Positions 22,846 to 32,929 of a DNA stretch of 64,000 nt are shown piece by piece. Below the pieces are notes generated by a model. It was not told the origin of the DNA, did not search any database, and was given only the letters and a program-made list of their open reading frames with translations. The DNA is from Hydractinia symbiolongicarpus (Eukaryota > Cnidaria > Hydrozoa > Anthoathecata > Hydractiniidae): NCBI RefSeq assembly GCF_029227915.1, contig NC_079880.1, forward strand, positions 11,559,501 to 11,623,500. The letters run 5' to 3'. The translations under genes were made by a program, and so were the position numbers. Positions within the stretch are counted from its first letter, which is position 1. Every line of letters starts with the position of its first letter.

Positions 22846-23565
22846 AAGAAAATTTACAAAGAGATGGCTATCGACCGCAATGATGAACTTAACTTTTTAG
22901 GTCTTTGGAAACAAAGTAAAGGTTACACATCTCTACAGAAAATGCCTCTAGAAACATAATTCTTACTTTTTTACACAATTAATTAACAATATATTTTTTA
23001 TTTGATTTTGTTTTTATTTTTGACTAGGGAAATAAGTGGAGTTGTCACTTTCGAAAGAAAAGACTAAGTGCAGTCAAGCCCCGTTGCTGACTCATTTTGT
23101 TAAAATCCTCCTAACTCAGCTCTTCTAAAAAGAAAGCATTACCTCGTGGCTGTTAATAATGTGGTCATCACAGAAAATTGCCGCTCTATCTTTGCAACAT
23201 ATGCACCTGTGAATTTTGGTTAATAATGGTTAATAATAGCTCATAATCGAAAGTATATACATTCCACTTCTTTGTATAAGGTAAAAGGTATAGAAATGGT
23301 ACCAGGGCAAGCAGTAATACGGGAGGTAATTTTTGACACAAGTCTGTTGACACTGGTAAAACGTTTTAGCTGTAAAATGAGATTAGAACCGAAATTATCT
23401 AAGGAAGATTGGGTGCAGAGAGAGTTGAAAGCATGGTGCTATAACTTCTAAAGAGCTGGTAATATTACATGCTAAAACTAAAAAGACTTTAACGAAATGG
23501 AAAATCTAATGCCAACCAGGTAGGATATATTCAAGAACCTTGGAGACGCAACCTGTTTTTTGAAA
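22846..23565 (-). mobile_element. USP-LINE copy, truncated and decayed
   Basis: Sense strand minus. The 3' end at left has ATTTACAAAGAGATGGCTAT, the rewritten form of the GTGGCAAGCCACC repeat. A single GTGGAGTTGTCACTTTCGAA motif follows at about 23034, then a degraded USP gene reaching to about 23565, where CTAATGCCAACCAGGTAGGA matches 29665-29690 of the better copy. The middle of the tail is deleted compared with other copies. Confidence 0.7.
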
Positions 23566-24540
23566 AAAGAAGAACAACAAAATGAATACGAAAACACCTG
23601 ATGACTCATCAGTAGATACCAGTGCAACTGTTTCGGGCAATTATTTCTAAACAGTTTCAATTGCACTGAATGCCCAGCAGGATTTGATGGTTTGTACAAT
23701 AAGTCGAGTTTCAAAGACCAGCTACGAAACGATTTGTAATTGTCCAGCATAATATTGTCGTTCGTATAAGCAATAGCATTAAAGTATATATAATAATAAA
23801 AAAGACATAGCAAGCCTGACATGCAGTGTGAACGTCCAGTATTAAAGGTTACCTCCCGAAGAAAAATAAATATGCTTAAATCAACTCGAAATACATTACT
23901 ATAAAACAATCCAGCAATAGTTTTTTAAAATTTGTACACATACTTGAGTATAGCTATGACCATTTATTCAGTTTCCCAGGGCTTCGATCGTCTTCACGCC
24001 GCCATTACAGAAAACATATATTCACATTGAAAACGGCCCGTGATATAATGAGTATGCAGTGCATGCTGGCGGACAAGTGCATCTACACTAAACCACACAA
24101 AGTACGGATTTTTGAATTTACTCCCTTGGTCCTACAAAAAAAGCTATGGAATCTTATTTAGTATATTTTGCTGAAGAATCTTGTGATAAAAGTACAGACA
24201 TGAGAATTTCATTGATGTGTAAACATACTGAAGGTACGTGCTCACATTTTAACTTCGTTCCCAACCCTTACTCTTCAAGTTATATAAAATATATCGTATG
24301 CTCATTTCAAGATCCTTCAGCCAATGCATGAAAAGAGAACGCAAGTTGCTTCGTAAGTTGCTTCCTGGATCTGTTCCATCTATCTATCGATAAAATTCCG
24401 TATTATCTAAACTGGAACAAAAAACGGTGCGTGTTTTATTGTTTAATATGCCACTGAAAATTATTTATTTTAAAAATATAACCTTCCATCCTATGGATAG
24501 TAATGAAAACAGTACACTATTCCCATATTTTACTTTCATA
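23566..24540. other. No recognised gene
   Basis: Open frames here (minus 23566-23909, plus 24146-24331) resemble nothing I know. Possibly unrelated flanking DNA. Confidence 0.4.
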
Positions 24541-25312
24541 AGAAAATAATTTACAAAGAGGTGGCAAGCCACCGCAATGATGAACTCAACCTGTTAGGTC
24601 TTTGGAAATAAGCTAGAGGTTGTACTCCTCTAGAGAAAATGCCTGTAAAAGCACAATTCTTCCTTTTTACAGGGAATTAATTAAAAATATATAAAAAAAT
24701 AAAAAAGGACACAACACATTTGAAAAGATGAACAGAACTTTAACCAAGGGCAGGTAGGTTTCGACCCATATTTCTAAACCTACGTAGAGGTCCGCGGACG
24801 GTCATCAGCAGAAACCTAAAGTAAACTTTGACCACTTTCTGTTCAACTGTGCTATTCTTTGTTTTTAACTCAGGTAATAAGTGGAGTCGTTACTCTCCAA
24901 AGACAAGATCCTGTGTGATCAAACCCCCTGCTAATATTTTTTTTTAACTGGGGTAATAAGTGGAGTCGTCACTCTCCAAAGACAAGACTGAGTGTAGTCA
25001 AGCTCCCTTGCTGACTCATTCTGGTTAAAATATTCTTACCTCAGCTCTTCTAAAAAGAAAACGTATGACTCGTGACAGTTAATAAGGCGGTCATGACAAA
25101 AAATTACTGCTCTATCGTTGCAATGTATCCACCTCTGAACCATTTGGTCGACGGCTATGGTTGTGTAGTGACCATTATTTAAGTTGCCGCAATGGTTGAT
25201 AATAGCCCTTAATTGAAACTTTTTACAAAAGTTCACTTCTCTATCTACGGTAAAAGGTATGGCTAGTATGAAAAAGGTCCATAGAGTTGGGAGTAAAATG
25301 AGTTCCAACAGA
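24541..25312 (-). mobile_element. USP-LINE copy with intact tail and USP C-terminus
   Basis: Sense strand minus. From the 3' end at left: AGAAAATAATTTACAAAGAG, GTGGCAAGCCACC, the CTAGAGG-TTGTACT-CCTCTAG hairpin, the ACACAACACATTTG block, GTCCGCGGACGGTCATCAGC, and two tandem GGAGTCG(T/C)(T/C)ACTCTCC units at about 24875 and 24960. The USP C-terminal coding follows. The copy is 5' truncated at about 25312. Confidence 0.8.
25036..25308 (-). pseudogene. Ubiquitin-specific protease C-terminal part (His box)
   Basis: Reads LRAIINHCGNLNNGHYTTIA then WIHCNDRAVIFC. NNGHYTTI is the His box of ubiquitin-specific proteases; the WxHCND segment holds the third triad residue. The frame is open from the start of the block to its stop after FLEELR at 25036, which is likely the natural C-terminus. 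The N-terminal Cys box is missing by 5' truncation. The ancestral enzyme would cleave ubiquitin from proteins. Confidence 0.8.
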
Positions 25313-25445
25313 AAAAGCCTACACTAGTGTTTTAAGGAAATGGGTGTGTTCAGGAAATAAAGAGACTGTTAAATACCCAGTTATGTAAACTACTCTCCAT
25401 AGCAGTGTTATGAAAAAGATATATCACCCACAATTTATGAAGCTA

Positions 25446-25627
25446 CAATCCTGGCCAAAACTATTGGAATTTAGCTGTCCTCCTCCCTACCCCCATACAC
25501 AATGTTGATTTGTGTAAAATTTTTAAGCATTTAAGGAACAACCAAAGTCAACACTGTTTAAGGGGCGGAAGGGGCAGGTTTCTTTAGTCCAACAAGAAGG
25601 AATTCCATTATATATTGGCCATGATTG
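25446..25627. repeat. Small inverted-repeat element (MITE), copy 1
   Basis: 182 bases with imperfect ends CAATCCTGGCCAAAACTATT and its partner finishing ATATATTGGCCATGATTG. Both arms contain GGAATT in the same place. A second copy lies at 31341-31521. No target duplication is seen here. Confidence 0.75.
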
Positions 25628-25999
25628 TCTCAGAGAAATATGAATTATATACCGTTCGGTAGGGGGTGTATATTTTCAAAATAAGACATCTACCAGGCAC
25701 AGAGCTACCACAGCACCATTTTTTGATCTGAAACATGTGCAGCCTCTTTTTCAAAATCGCAGCTTCTATCTCAAAAACGCAGCCTCATTTCCATGTCAAA
25801 GTGTAAACAAACCAAAAAACAGGCTGGTAGAGTGCTGTGATAGCCAAATAACAGCTGTAACAAACTTATTTGATATGTGATAGGGGTGGGGGTGGTGATA
25901 CACAAGGAATCTCTATTTACAAACACAAATATAAGCTTTTTTTTATTTATACTATATATAAAATTGTCTATATAGATTAAACAACAAATAAACAAGAAG

Positions 26000-27240
26000 A
26001 TGGCTACATGCTCAGATCAAAGACAAGCTTACCTTGTTACTTACAGCTATGCCGACTTGGAAAAGGTGAAGACACGGGAGTACTTCGACGACATTTGGGT
26101 ACGTGCCTTTGGAAGAGAAGTCGTCGTACAGCAATGGGCTTGTTGTTGTGAGAAACACAAAGAGAAACCCCAGCAAGTTCATTTCCACTATCAAATTGAA
26201 AAGGGTTCGGCGTTGGAAACAAATAAAGGCGAATGTTACAAGAAGCCACGGGATAGTTTGCCCACTTTCAGGAATTCCCAACAAATTACTATGATGCCTA
26301 CCGCTACGTCACAAAGGAGGATGATCCTGATTACATCACTTCCGAGGGACACCCTTTGTTAACAAATTCACCACCGTCCAAGCCGGCATAGTCCAAGCCA
26401 GCATCAGCTAAACGTAAAACTATTCAGGCGGCCTCTGATGTAAACGTTCGCCCAGTCGTACCGAAAAAAAAGCTGTAACAAAAGTTGATGTGATGGATCT
26501 CTATGACGATTTCAGATAAACGTCGTTGTGAAATAATACGTAATGCGTGGCGTGTGGAAAATTCGATGAAGGAAATTGATCCGTGGCGTGTGGAAAATTC
26601 GATGAAGGAAAATGATCGTCTGAAATTGACGGCAATTCAAATCCTTCAGGAAGCACGAAAAAAGCCCTGTGTTTGTGCTGGTGACTATTATATAGATGTT
26701 GGTCAAACTCTAGAACAAAACAACATAGACGCAAACAAGTTATGTGAGGCTGTAACTAATGCATTACGATACGGTAGAAAAAAAGGTAATAACGTCATGC
26801 TGACCGGTCCAGGAAACTGTGGCAAGACCTTCGTATTGCAGCCTCTAACCGAGATAAACAACTCTTTCGTATCTCCTGCATCTGGTACTTTTCCGTGGGT
26901 AGGAGCAGAGAAAGCTGAGGTGGTCTTTCTCAATGACTTGCGATGGAACGAAAAGCTCATGCCTTTGGCAGACTTTCTCAACCTTTTAGAGGGACTTCCT
27001 GTTCACATCCCCGCACCAAAAACACACTATGCTGAGGATTTGTTATGGGTCAAGAAAACTCCGATATTTGGAACATCAAGCACCAGAATAAGGAAATACG
27101 ATGGTGGCATTATCAATAACCGCGAAACAGCAATGATGGAATGCTGATTGAAATATTTTGAGTTCACTAAGCCTGTGGAGGATCCAATAGATATTGTGAA
27201 GTGTTCCTCCTGCTTTGCCCACCTAATTCTTGGCTATTAA
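26000..27240 (+). pseudogene. HUH endonuclease-SF3 helicase Rep protein, broken
   Basis: A replication initiator. The N-terminal third reads RQAYLVTYSYADLEKVKTRE and VHFHYQI, the latter a His-Phe-His HUH metal site. TNYYDAYRYVTKED supplies the tyrosine region. The C-terminal half has the superfamily 3 helicase with Walker A LTGPGNCGKTF and Walker B EVVFLNDLRW, then PIFGTSSTRI. This pairing is found in single-stranded DNA viruses and in repeated genes of marine invertebrates; whether this copy is viral or transposon-derived is open. Lesions: frame changes near 26190 and 26260, stops in the linker, a 36-base tandem duplication at 26546-26617, and TGA at 27145 before the natural end near 27240. 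Confidence 0.75.
26546..26617 (+). repeat. 36-bp tandem duplication in the Rep linker
   Basis: CGTGGCGTGTGGAAAATTCG begins at 26546 and again at 26582, giving a doubled WRVENSMKE in the protein without shifting the frame. Confidence 0.85.
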
Positions 27241-27286
27241 GTTTATGTTACTTTAAACACAACACATAGCATATTAGTTTTATCGA

Positions 27287-27560
27287 ATATGTTCAGTTCG
27301 CGCCGTGAACCGTCAATTTCTAAAAAAGAATTATCAAATATATTTTTTATATTTTTGACGGTTCACGCTCGTGAACCGTCGAATATAAGAAAGACATATA
27401 AAAATATAATTTTCATTATTTGACGGTTCATGCTTGTGAACCGTCAATTTCTAAAAAATAAATATTGATAATACTTCTTTAAAATTTCACGATTCACGCT
27501 CGTGAACCATCGAATATAAGAAATAATACTGTTTATATGCTGACAGTCCATGTCTGTGAA
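27287..27560. repeat. Array of about five hairpins beside the Rep gene
   Basis: Inverted repeats with arms GACGGTTCACG and CGTGAACCGTC recur every 65-67 bases: a degraded unit at about 27292, a perfect one at 27357-27380, one at 27422-27445, a variant at 27491-27509, and a weak unit near 27542. Units 1 and 3 are followed by AATTTCTAAAAAA and units 2 and 4 by GAATATAAGAAA, so the true period is a two-hairpin block of about 131 bases. It starts about 50 bases after the Rep stop and overlaps the 3' side of the Tc1-like gene. Confidence 0.85.
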
Positions 27561-27609
27561 AAAGATATATACAGACCAAAGCATAAAAATAAGATTTTGT
27601 GTTAATACC

Positions 27610-28560
27610 TTTAACATTTTGTTCAAACGCCTTGGCATAGATGTAATCGTTCGATCGATTATGTTTGTTAGTGTTTGTTTGCACCTACGGCTAAATTGTT
27701 TGTACGTCTCTTTTGTGATATTCAGTGTTAGAACATCCTTCTTAAGTTTGTTGTTCACCAGGATGTTCTCAATGGGATTGAGGTCTGGTGATCTTGGCGG
27801 TATTTTGAAAACTTTTCAACCAATCGGCTCCATCTCTCCCCGTGCCAGGGCACTATTTTGAGATGGGCAATTGTCTTGAAGAAATTGCCTGTCAACGTTA
27901 TTAGCAGAAATCTGAAAGATTCCTGGGAAATGCTCCCTAGCAAAGTTCGCACATGTTTGTCCATTCACATTCCCAGCATACTGGTGACATTTTATTACAC
28001 CTCGACCGTGGGCAATTGCAACGAAGAAGCGAGCCATGCGACCACCGACACCTTCTTTCTTCCCCTTCGCTGTGCAGTGTTGGTCGAGACTTTCGCCACG
28101 TTTTTTCCAGGTACGAGTTCGAGACCTACGTGCGTGTTGGGCTTGATTTGTTTTATGTGCCCATCCAACACCGTAGAAATAAAATGATATGCTCTTTGCG
28201 CAAAAATTTGATGGAAGATACTTGCATTTTCTTGCGTGAAACCTTATCCCGCTTTGTTCAAGTACCGTCGAACTGTTCGGTTTGACACATCTCGTTCTGA
28301 TAAACCTGCCTCTCGCTGTATATCCGTTGAAAAAAAGTCACCAACCGTCTTGCGTAGTTTTGTGACACTCGCGATAATTTGCCGCATTCCTCAACTTGTG
28401 ATTTTGCGTGGACGACCCCGTTTTCCCTCAATGGCAGCCAACTTTTCTTTAAAAACTTCGGCTTGAGAGAGCTTCATGTGTCTATAAAGCTGCGAAGTGT
28501 TTCACCCTTTTGTTGATGTACATAGCGAGTACCATTGAAAGTTGTAACGGTATCGCATCG
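27610..28560 (-). pseudogene. Tc1/mariner-type (IS630) transposase remnant
   Basis: DDE transposase pieces in several frames: VAIAHGRGVIKCHQYAGNVN, FLQDNCPSQNSALA (second catalytic Asp), then PPRSPDLNPIEN (third residue Glu) 34-37 residues later, then ITKETYKQFSRRCKQTLTNI and SMPRRLNKML. Upstream, toward 28560, short helix-turn-helix-like blocks can be read only in fragments. No terminal repeats were found. The family inserts at TA dinucleotides. Confidence 0.75.
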
Positions 28561-28619
28561 TACCGGCGTTTTATTTTATTCAAGGCAACAGGTTTGTCTA
28601 CTTTTTATATCTAATATGA

Positions 28620-29110
28620 AAATAATTTACAGAGGTGGCAAGCCACCACAATGAAGAACTTTAACTGTTAGGTCTTTGGAAATCAGCTAGAGGTTCTACT
28701 CCTCTAGAGAAAATGCCTCTAAAAGCACAATTCCCCTTTTATAAGGAATTAATTAAAAAAATATAAAAAAAATAAAAAGGACACAACACATTTGAAAAGA
28801 TGAACAGAACTTTAACTAAGGGCAGGTAGGTTTCGACCCATATTTCTGAACCTAAGTCCTGGATGTCTAGCTGGGTCACCTCAATGAGATCCGCGGCCGG
28901 CCATCAGCAGAAACTAGACATCCCTATCTTCCTATAATAAACTTTGAAGTAGAGTCGTTACTCTCCAAAGACAAGATCATGTGTGATCAAACCCCCCTGC
29001 TAATATTATATTTTTATTTATTTATTTACTTATTATTTTTTTAACTGGGGTAATGGAGTCGTCTCTCTCGAAAGACAAGACTGAGTGTAGTCAAGTCCCC
29101 TTGCTGACAC
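28620..29110 (-). repeat. 3' tail of the longest USP-LINE copy
   Basis: Same module series as at 24541. GTGGCAAGCCACC near the 3' end, the CTAGAGG / CCTCTAG hairpin, ACACAACACATTTGAAAAG, GCGGCCGGCCATCAGCAG, and two GGAGTCGT(T/C)(A/T)CTCTC units at about 28948 and 29052. It is much better conserved between copies than the coding sequence appears to be. Confidence 0.75.
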
Positions 29111-29296
29111 ATTCTGGTTAAAATATTCTTACCTCAGCTCTTCTAAAAAGAAAACATATGACTCCAGACTGTTAATAAGGCGGTCATCACAGAAAACTAC
29201 TGCGCTATCGTTGCAATGTATCCACCTGGGAAACATTTAGTCGAAGGCTATGGTTGTGACCATTATTTAAGTTGCCACAATGATTGATGAAAATTT

Positions 29297-30193
29297 TTAC
29301 GAAATTTCACTTCTCCATCTACGATAAAAGGTATGGAAAGGGTACCAGGGTAAGCAGTAATACGAGAGGCAATTTTTGGCACTGCCAAAATGTTTTAGCT
29401 GTAAAATGAGATGGGAACCGCACGACACTACCTCTTTTTCAACCTGAGCAGTTTGATGAGCGTTGCAAACATGGCAGAAGTAGGCATTGGTGACTGACAA
29501 CTTCTCGCTTTCAAAGAAATTATCTATGGAAGATTGTAACGTAGGATGCAGAGAAAGTTGGATGCTTGGAGATATAACTTCTGAGGAGCTGGTAATATGA
29601 CATGAAATGCAAGTGGTTGATGTCTTGATGCCAATACTAAAAAGACTTCCAAGAAATGGAAAGTCTAATGACAGACCAGGTAGGAGATATTTAAGAACCT
29701 CGGGGACGTCGTGCTGAGCAAAGATATTAAATGCACTTCCCTTTGCAGCTGAGATATGATGTTTCATAGCACGCAAAAAATGGGAGGGATCAACTGGACG
29801 TCTAGAAACAGCCAAACTTTAAAAAACACCTACAAATGCTTCGCCTAACTTTGAGGTTGTTTTGCTGACAGAAATGGCTTCTTTAACTTTTAGAAGTTTA
29901 TAAAAACATTGTAAGATGGAGTTTGCATAACATGTGTTTCCCAAGTTTTTTAGACCACTATTCCTAAAATCAGGATTAGATGGCAATGCGACTGTTGTTT
30001 TGGAAGACCTTGTAGCAAGTTTTTCGGGTTTTTCTATTTTACAAGATTTTGTGACTTGCAGAAGATTTCTCAAGGGTTTTTGATTTCTTACATTCCATAT
30101 TTGTAACAGAAGAAACTTCAGGAATGATTGGGGCCTTTTCAGGCTCAACCCAAGTGGTAGAATTTCGAGACATCCAGATGTAAAGAGAAGCAC
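29297..30193 (-). pseudogene. Ubiquitin-specific protease domain of the LINE
   Basis: USP Cys box NSGLKNLGNTCYANSILQCF is complete (active-site Cys in NTCYAN). After a frame break near 29817 come FNIFAQHDVPEVLKYLL, a CISCH / CHVCN zinc finger pair, SCGSHLILQLKHF, and further on a damaged His box (NHCGNLNNGH followed by a deletion). That is the order and spacing of a USP catalytic core, about 350 residues. Coding upstream continues without a gap from the endonuclease, so the protease was the C-terminal part of the LINE protein. Role in the ancestor (removing ubiquitin from the element or from host factors) is inference. Confidence 0.8.
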
Positions 30194-31335
30194 TCATGGA
30201 GGTAAAAGTTAGGGATTTTAATAGGGAACGTAATGCCTTGTTAGGGAAACCAAGGCGACGAAAACAGGTCCTTACTGATTCTGACCAGAAACCTCTTGCA
30301 CCCACCTCAATGGCAATGAAATGCGCGATTCATCCATTGTTTTTGATAGCATGACAAAGTGAAGAATATTTGTTAAGCTTTCGTTTGTGCCAATATTCAG
30401 TGTTCTCTTCACATAGACAAGTCAGTTCTAACATAATTATAGTTTTGGAAGAACTGGATATTAATAACACGTCTGAGCGTAGTTGTGTTATTGCAATGTA
30501 TGGTGGAACAACTAAAACGGAATCTAAATCTGACAGTATTTTCCTATCGGAAGCAAGGTGAAGAACGCCTGGACACTTTGTATGCCTCTTCTTAGGTGGT
30601 GATTGACCGGCCGGAATGAAATTAATTTTGTTGCACTTTGGAACCTTAAGAGGTTCATATATCCCAAAAACTCTTTTAATGCCTTAACCAAAACTATTAA
30701 AACCGAGTCATGACGGTATGTGTATCTACCCTCCGTAAGGGAGGTCCTACAGGCACACAATATGTTAGAGACATTTGAGGATGGTTTCTTGCACAGAATG
30801 CAACTTATGTCTTTCTCAATTCCCCATTTCATGAGATTGGTTGGAGAAGGAAGGGTGTCGTAGGTTGCCCCTATACAAAAGGAAGTTAGACATTGTAGCA
30901 GTGAAAGAATTGTTCTCCAAGATAAATCATTTTTTACATAAGAGCATCATTTTGTCTAATTGCCTTGCAAATGCAACTGTACAGCTCTGGCATGGTAAAT
31001 ATCTTCTTCATTTTCTTCAATGGTATTGGAAACAAGCTTTCAGTAAGCATAAGTGCCTTTTGGTGGTACATTATTGTGGTCTAAGAGCCCTAAGCCAGCT
31101 CGACCAGTCTGATGCAAACCTAAAATCCTTTTGAAATTGAGCTGACTATCCGCCGAAAGAACTGCCTCACTAACTTTCCAATTTCCAGCTTTTACATCTG
31201 GTACGCACTTGGACACACAAGGGTCGACAGAATGTCTTAGTAACAGATGTCAACTGATTTTGGCAGATTTAAGAACAGATGCAAGACTTTTCAGGAGTGC
31301 AAGGCGATGTCGAGGAATATAAACAGCAAGAATAT
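30180..31335 (-). pseudogene. RT C-terminus, zinc knuckle and restriction-like endonuclease
   Basis: Blocks in order: GLHQTGRAGLGL, ARAVQLHLQGN, YDTLPSPTNLMKWGIEKD, a CILC...CAC zinc knuckle in which the usual His is Asn, GRYTYRHDSVL, then LRSDVLLISSSSKTIIMLEL followed by CEENTEYWHKRKLNKY and AIEVGARGFWSESV. RHD plus the (P)D...E-L-T block is the layout of the restriction-like endonuclease in R2/NeSL-group LINEs, where it nicks the target. The expected Pro before Asp is Ser here. Clade assignment is moderately secure, the RT core is not visible. Stops near 31000 and 30850 show decay. Confidence 0.65.
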
Positions 31336-31340
31336 GCAGA

Positions 31341-31521
31341 CAATACTGGCCAAAACTATTGGAATTTAGCTGTCTTTCCCCCCTACCCCCATACACAATG
31401 TTGATTTGTGTTAAACTTTGAGCATCCAAGGAACAGCCAAGGTCAACACTATTTAAAGAGGGGAGGGGGAGGTTTCTTTAGTCCAACAAGAAGGAATTCC
31501 ATTATATATTGGCCAGGATTG
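31341..31521. repeat. Small inverted-repeat element (MITE), copy 2
   Basis: 181 bases, ends CAATACTGGCCAAAACTATT and ...TATTGGCCAGGATTG. CAGA directly flanks both sides (31337-31340 and 31522-31525), a possible 4-bp target duplication. It interrupts the USP-LINE. Confidence 0.8.
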
Positions 31522-31599
31522 CAGACTAAATTACAATGCTTTAAACAACAAACACGCTATCAAAAAGTTGCCACCTGTTCTACAAGCCCTCAACAAAAA

Positions 31600-31745
31600 T
31601 AGTCCTGTCCTACTCTCTCTGTCTGTTTGTTTGTTCACTTTTTGTGCCAATTATCTCCTTGGAAAAAGGAAGAGTTGTGTTCCTTTATATGAGCAAAACC
31701 TCTAAAAATTAAATTTTAAGACGTAACTGGTCAAGTTTATCATTG
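31600..31745 (+). repeat. Fragment of variant-B USP-LINE tail
   Basis: TGTCCTACTCTCTCTGTCTG, then AATTATCTCCTTGGAAAAAG and GAGCAAAACCTCTA match 51830-51950 of the copy on the plus strand at 50.9-52.06 kb. Confidence 0.6.
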
Positions 31746-31788
31746 TGTGTGCACTTTGTAATTTTCATTATTTCTTGGATATGCACAT

Positions 31789-32679
31789 GTGATACCTAAC
31801 ACTACTACTTTTGATTCTGAAGTGACAAGATTTGGTGCGCAATTTGTAGGTTCCCCACTTTCATATCAACTTTTGCCTGTTGACAGGGACTTTATTGTAC
31901 TTGGGAAACTTCCTGAAAAAGCTGACACATCAACAGTCTCAAATCTTCATGCTAAATTTTTGGAAGGAATAACAGATCCCTGGAATAATTCAGAGGATGA
32001 GTTGGAATTCTTAGAAAAAATCACTTTGACCCAGCCAAACAGTTAAACAAAGAGAATGTTGGAAAAAAGAAAATATAGAATATCATCATCTAATAGTCAT
32101 AAAATTTACATGCGAAAAAGAAACTTTGAAACACTTGTAAATCAGCTAACAAAAAAAATAAATCAAAATCTTCCACCTAATGTGAATGAAATGTTAAATC
32201 ATGGGATAGTAAACGAAGAAGTTGCAAAGGAAAATTTTGTATGTGGTGCAAATTATCGGTTACGCCAAAATATCAAAATTGAAGATACCAGTCTTTTAGT
32301 GCAACCATATCTACCGTGGCTTGGCGCAAGTCCTGATGGCCCGATCCATACAAAATCAGGCATTTATTTGATGGAAGTCAAGTGTCCATACTCAAAAAGA
32401 AATATTGTTCCTAGTGACTTATTGAATGATAAAACATTTTATATTGGTTCATCAGAAACTGGTGAACTATTTGTGAAGAAGTATCATGCCTTCGGTTACT
32501 ATACACAGGCTCAGATTGCAATGGGCTTAGCTGGATTATCACAGTGTTTATGTATTGTGTATGTCTATCAAGGAATCATCATAGTCAATGTTAATTTTGA
32601 GGAATCATACTTCATGGATCTTTTTGACAAACTAGGATATTTTTATAAAAAAATATATGTTACCTTATTACCTCATTAA
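31789..32679 (+). pseudogene. YqaJ-type nuclease
   Basis: PD-(D/E)XK exonuclease-like protein of the YqaJ/lambda-exonuclease fold. Catalytic blocks are visible: MLNHGIVNEEVAKENF, WLGASPDGPI (Asp), YLMEVKCPYS (Glu-x-Lys) and FGYYTQAQIAMGLAG. Upstream coding from 31789 is in the same frame, separated by one TAA at 32044; apart from that stop the gene is open. It faces a DDE transposase relic on the opposite strand, ending tail to tail with it. Repeated animal transposons of the ISL2EU type are known to carry this nuclease beside a transposase (from memory). Confidence 0.75.
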
Positions 32680-32929
32680 GTGAATATAACCTTATGTGTA
32701 CAAATTTCAGTATGTCGAATAAACAAAACAGACTATAGTTCTCACATAAAGAAGTTCAAATATTTTCTGAACAGATTTGCCCATTTTGCTAATGTTTCCA
32801 GTAACAAAAATTTCTACAAGCAAAGTCATCTTGATATAAGTTTGTATGTGTTGAAAATTATCAGTTACGCCAAAATGTCAAATTTGTACAAATAACGTTT
32901 TCATACGTAATATAAAGTGATATATTACT

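Larger units (their letters stand above)
28620..31340 (-). mobile_element. USP-LINE, longest copy
   Basis: The reference copy of the family, sense strand minus. From its 5' side (right): RT C-terminal region, zinc knuckle with restriction-like endonuclease, a short linker, the USP protease, and the structured 3' tail ending in GAAAATAATTTACAGAGG at about 28620. The RT catalytic part is absent: the copy is interrupted or truncated at 31341, where a MITE sits, and the sequence beyond the MITE is only weakly readable. The coding is broken by several indels. Confidence 0.75.

Noticed and set aside
27287-27560. CRISPR-like regular array
   Set aside because: Units are palindromic hairpins with decayed, partly repeated spacers in a eukaryotic transposon setting. 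The spacers are not unique.
27550-28466. Plus-strand proteins at 27550, 27858, 27953 and 28236
   Set aside because: Antisense shadows of the Tc1/mariner transposase on the minus strand.
30841-31134. 97-codon plus-strand gene
   Set aside because: Antisense shadow of the USP-LINE RT C-terminal region.
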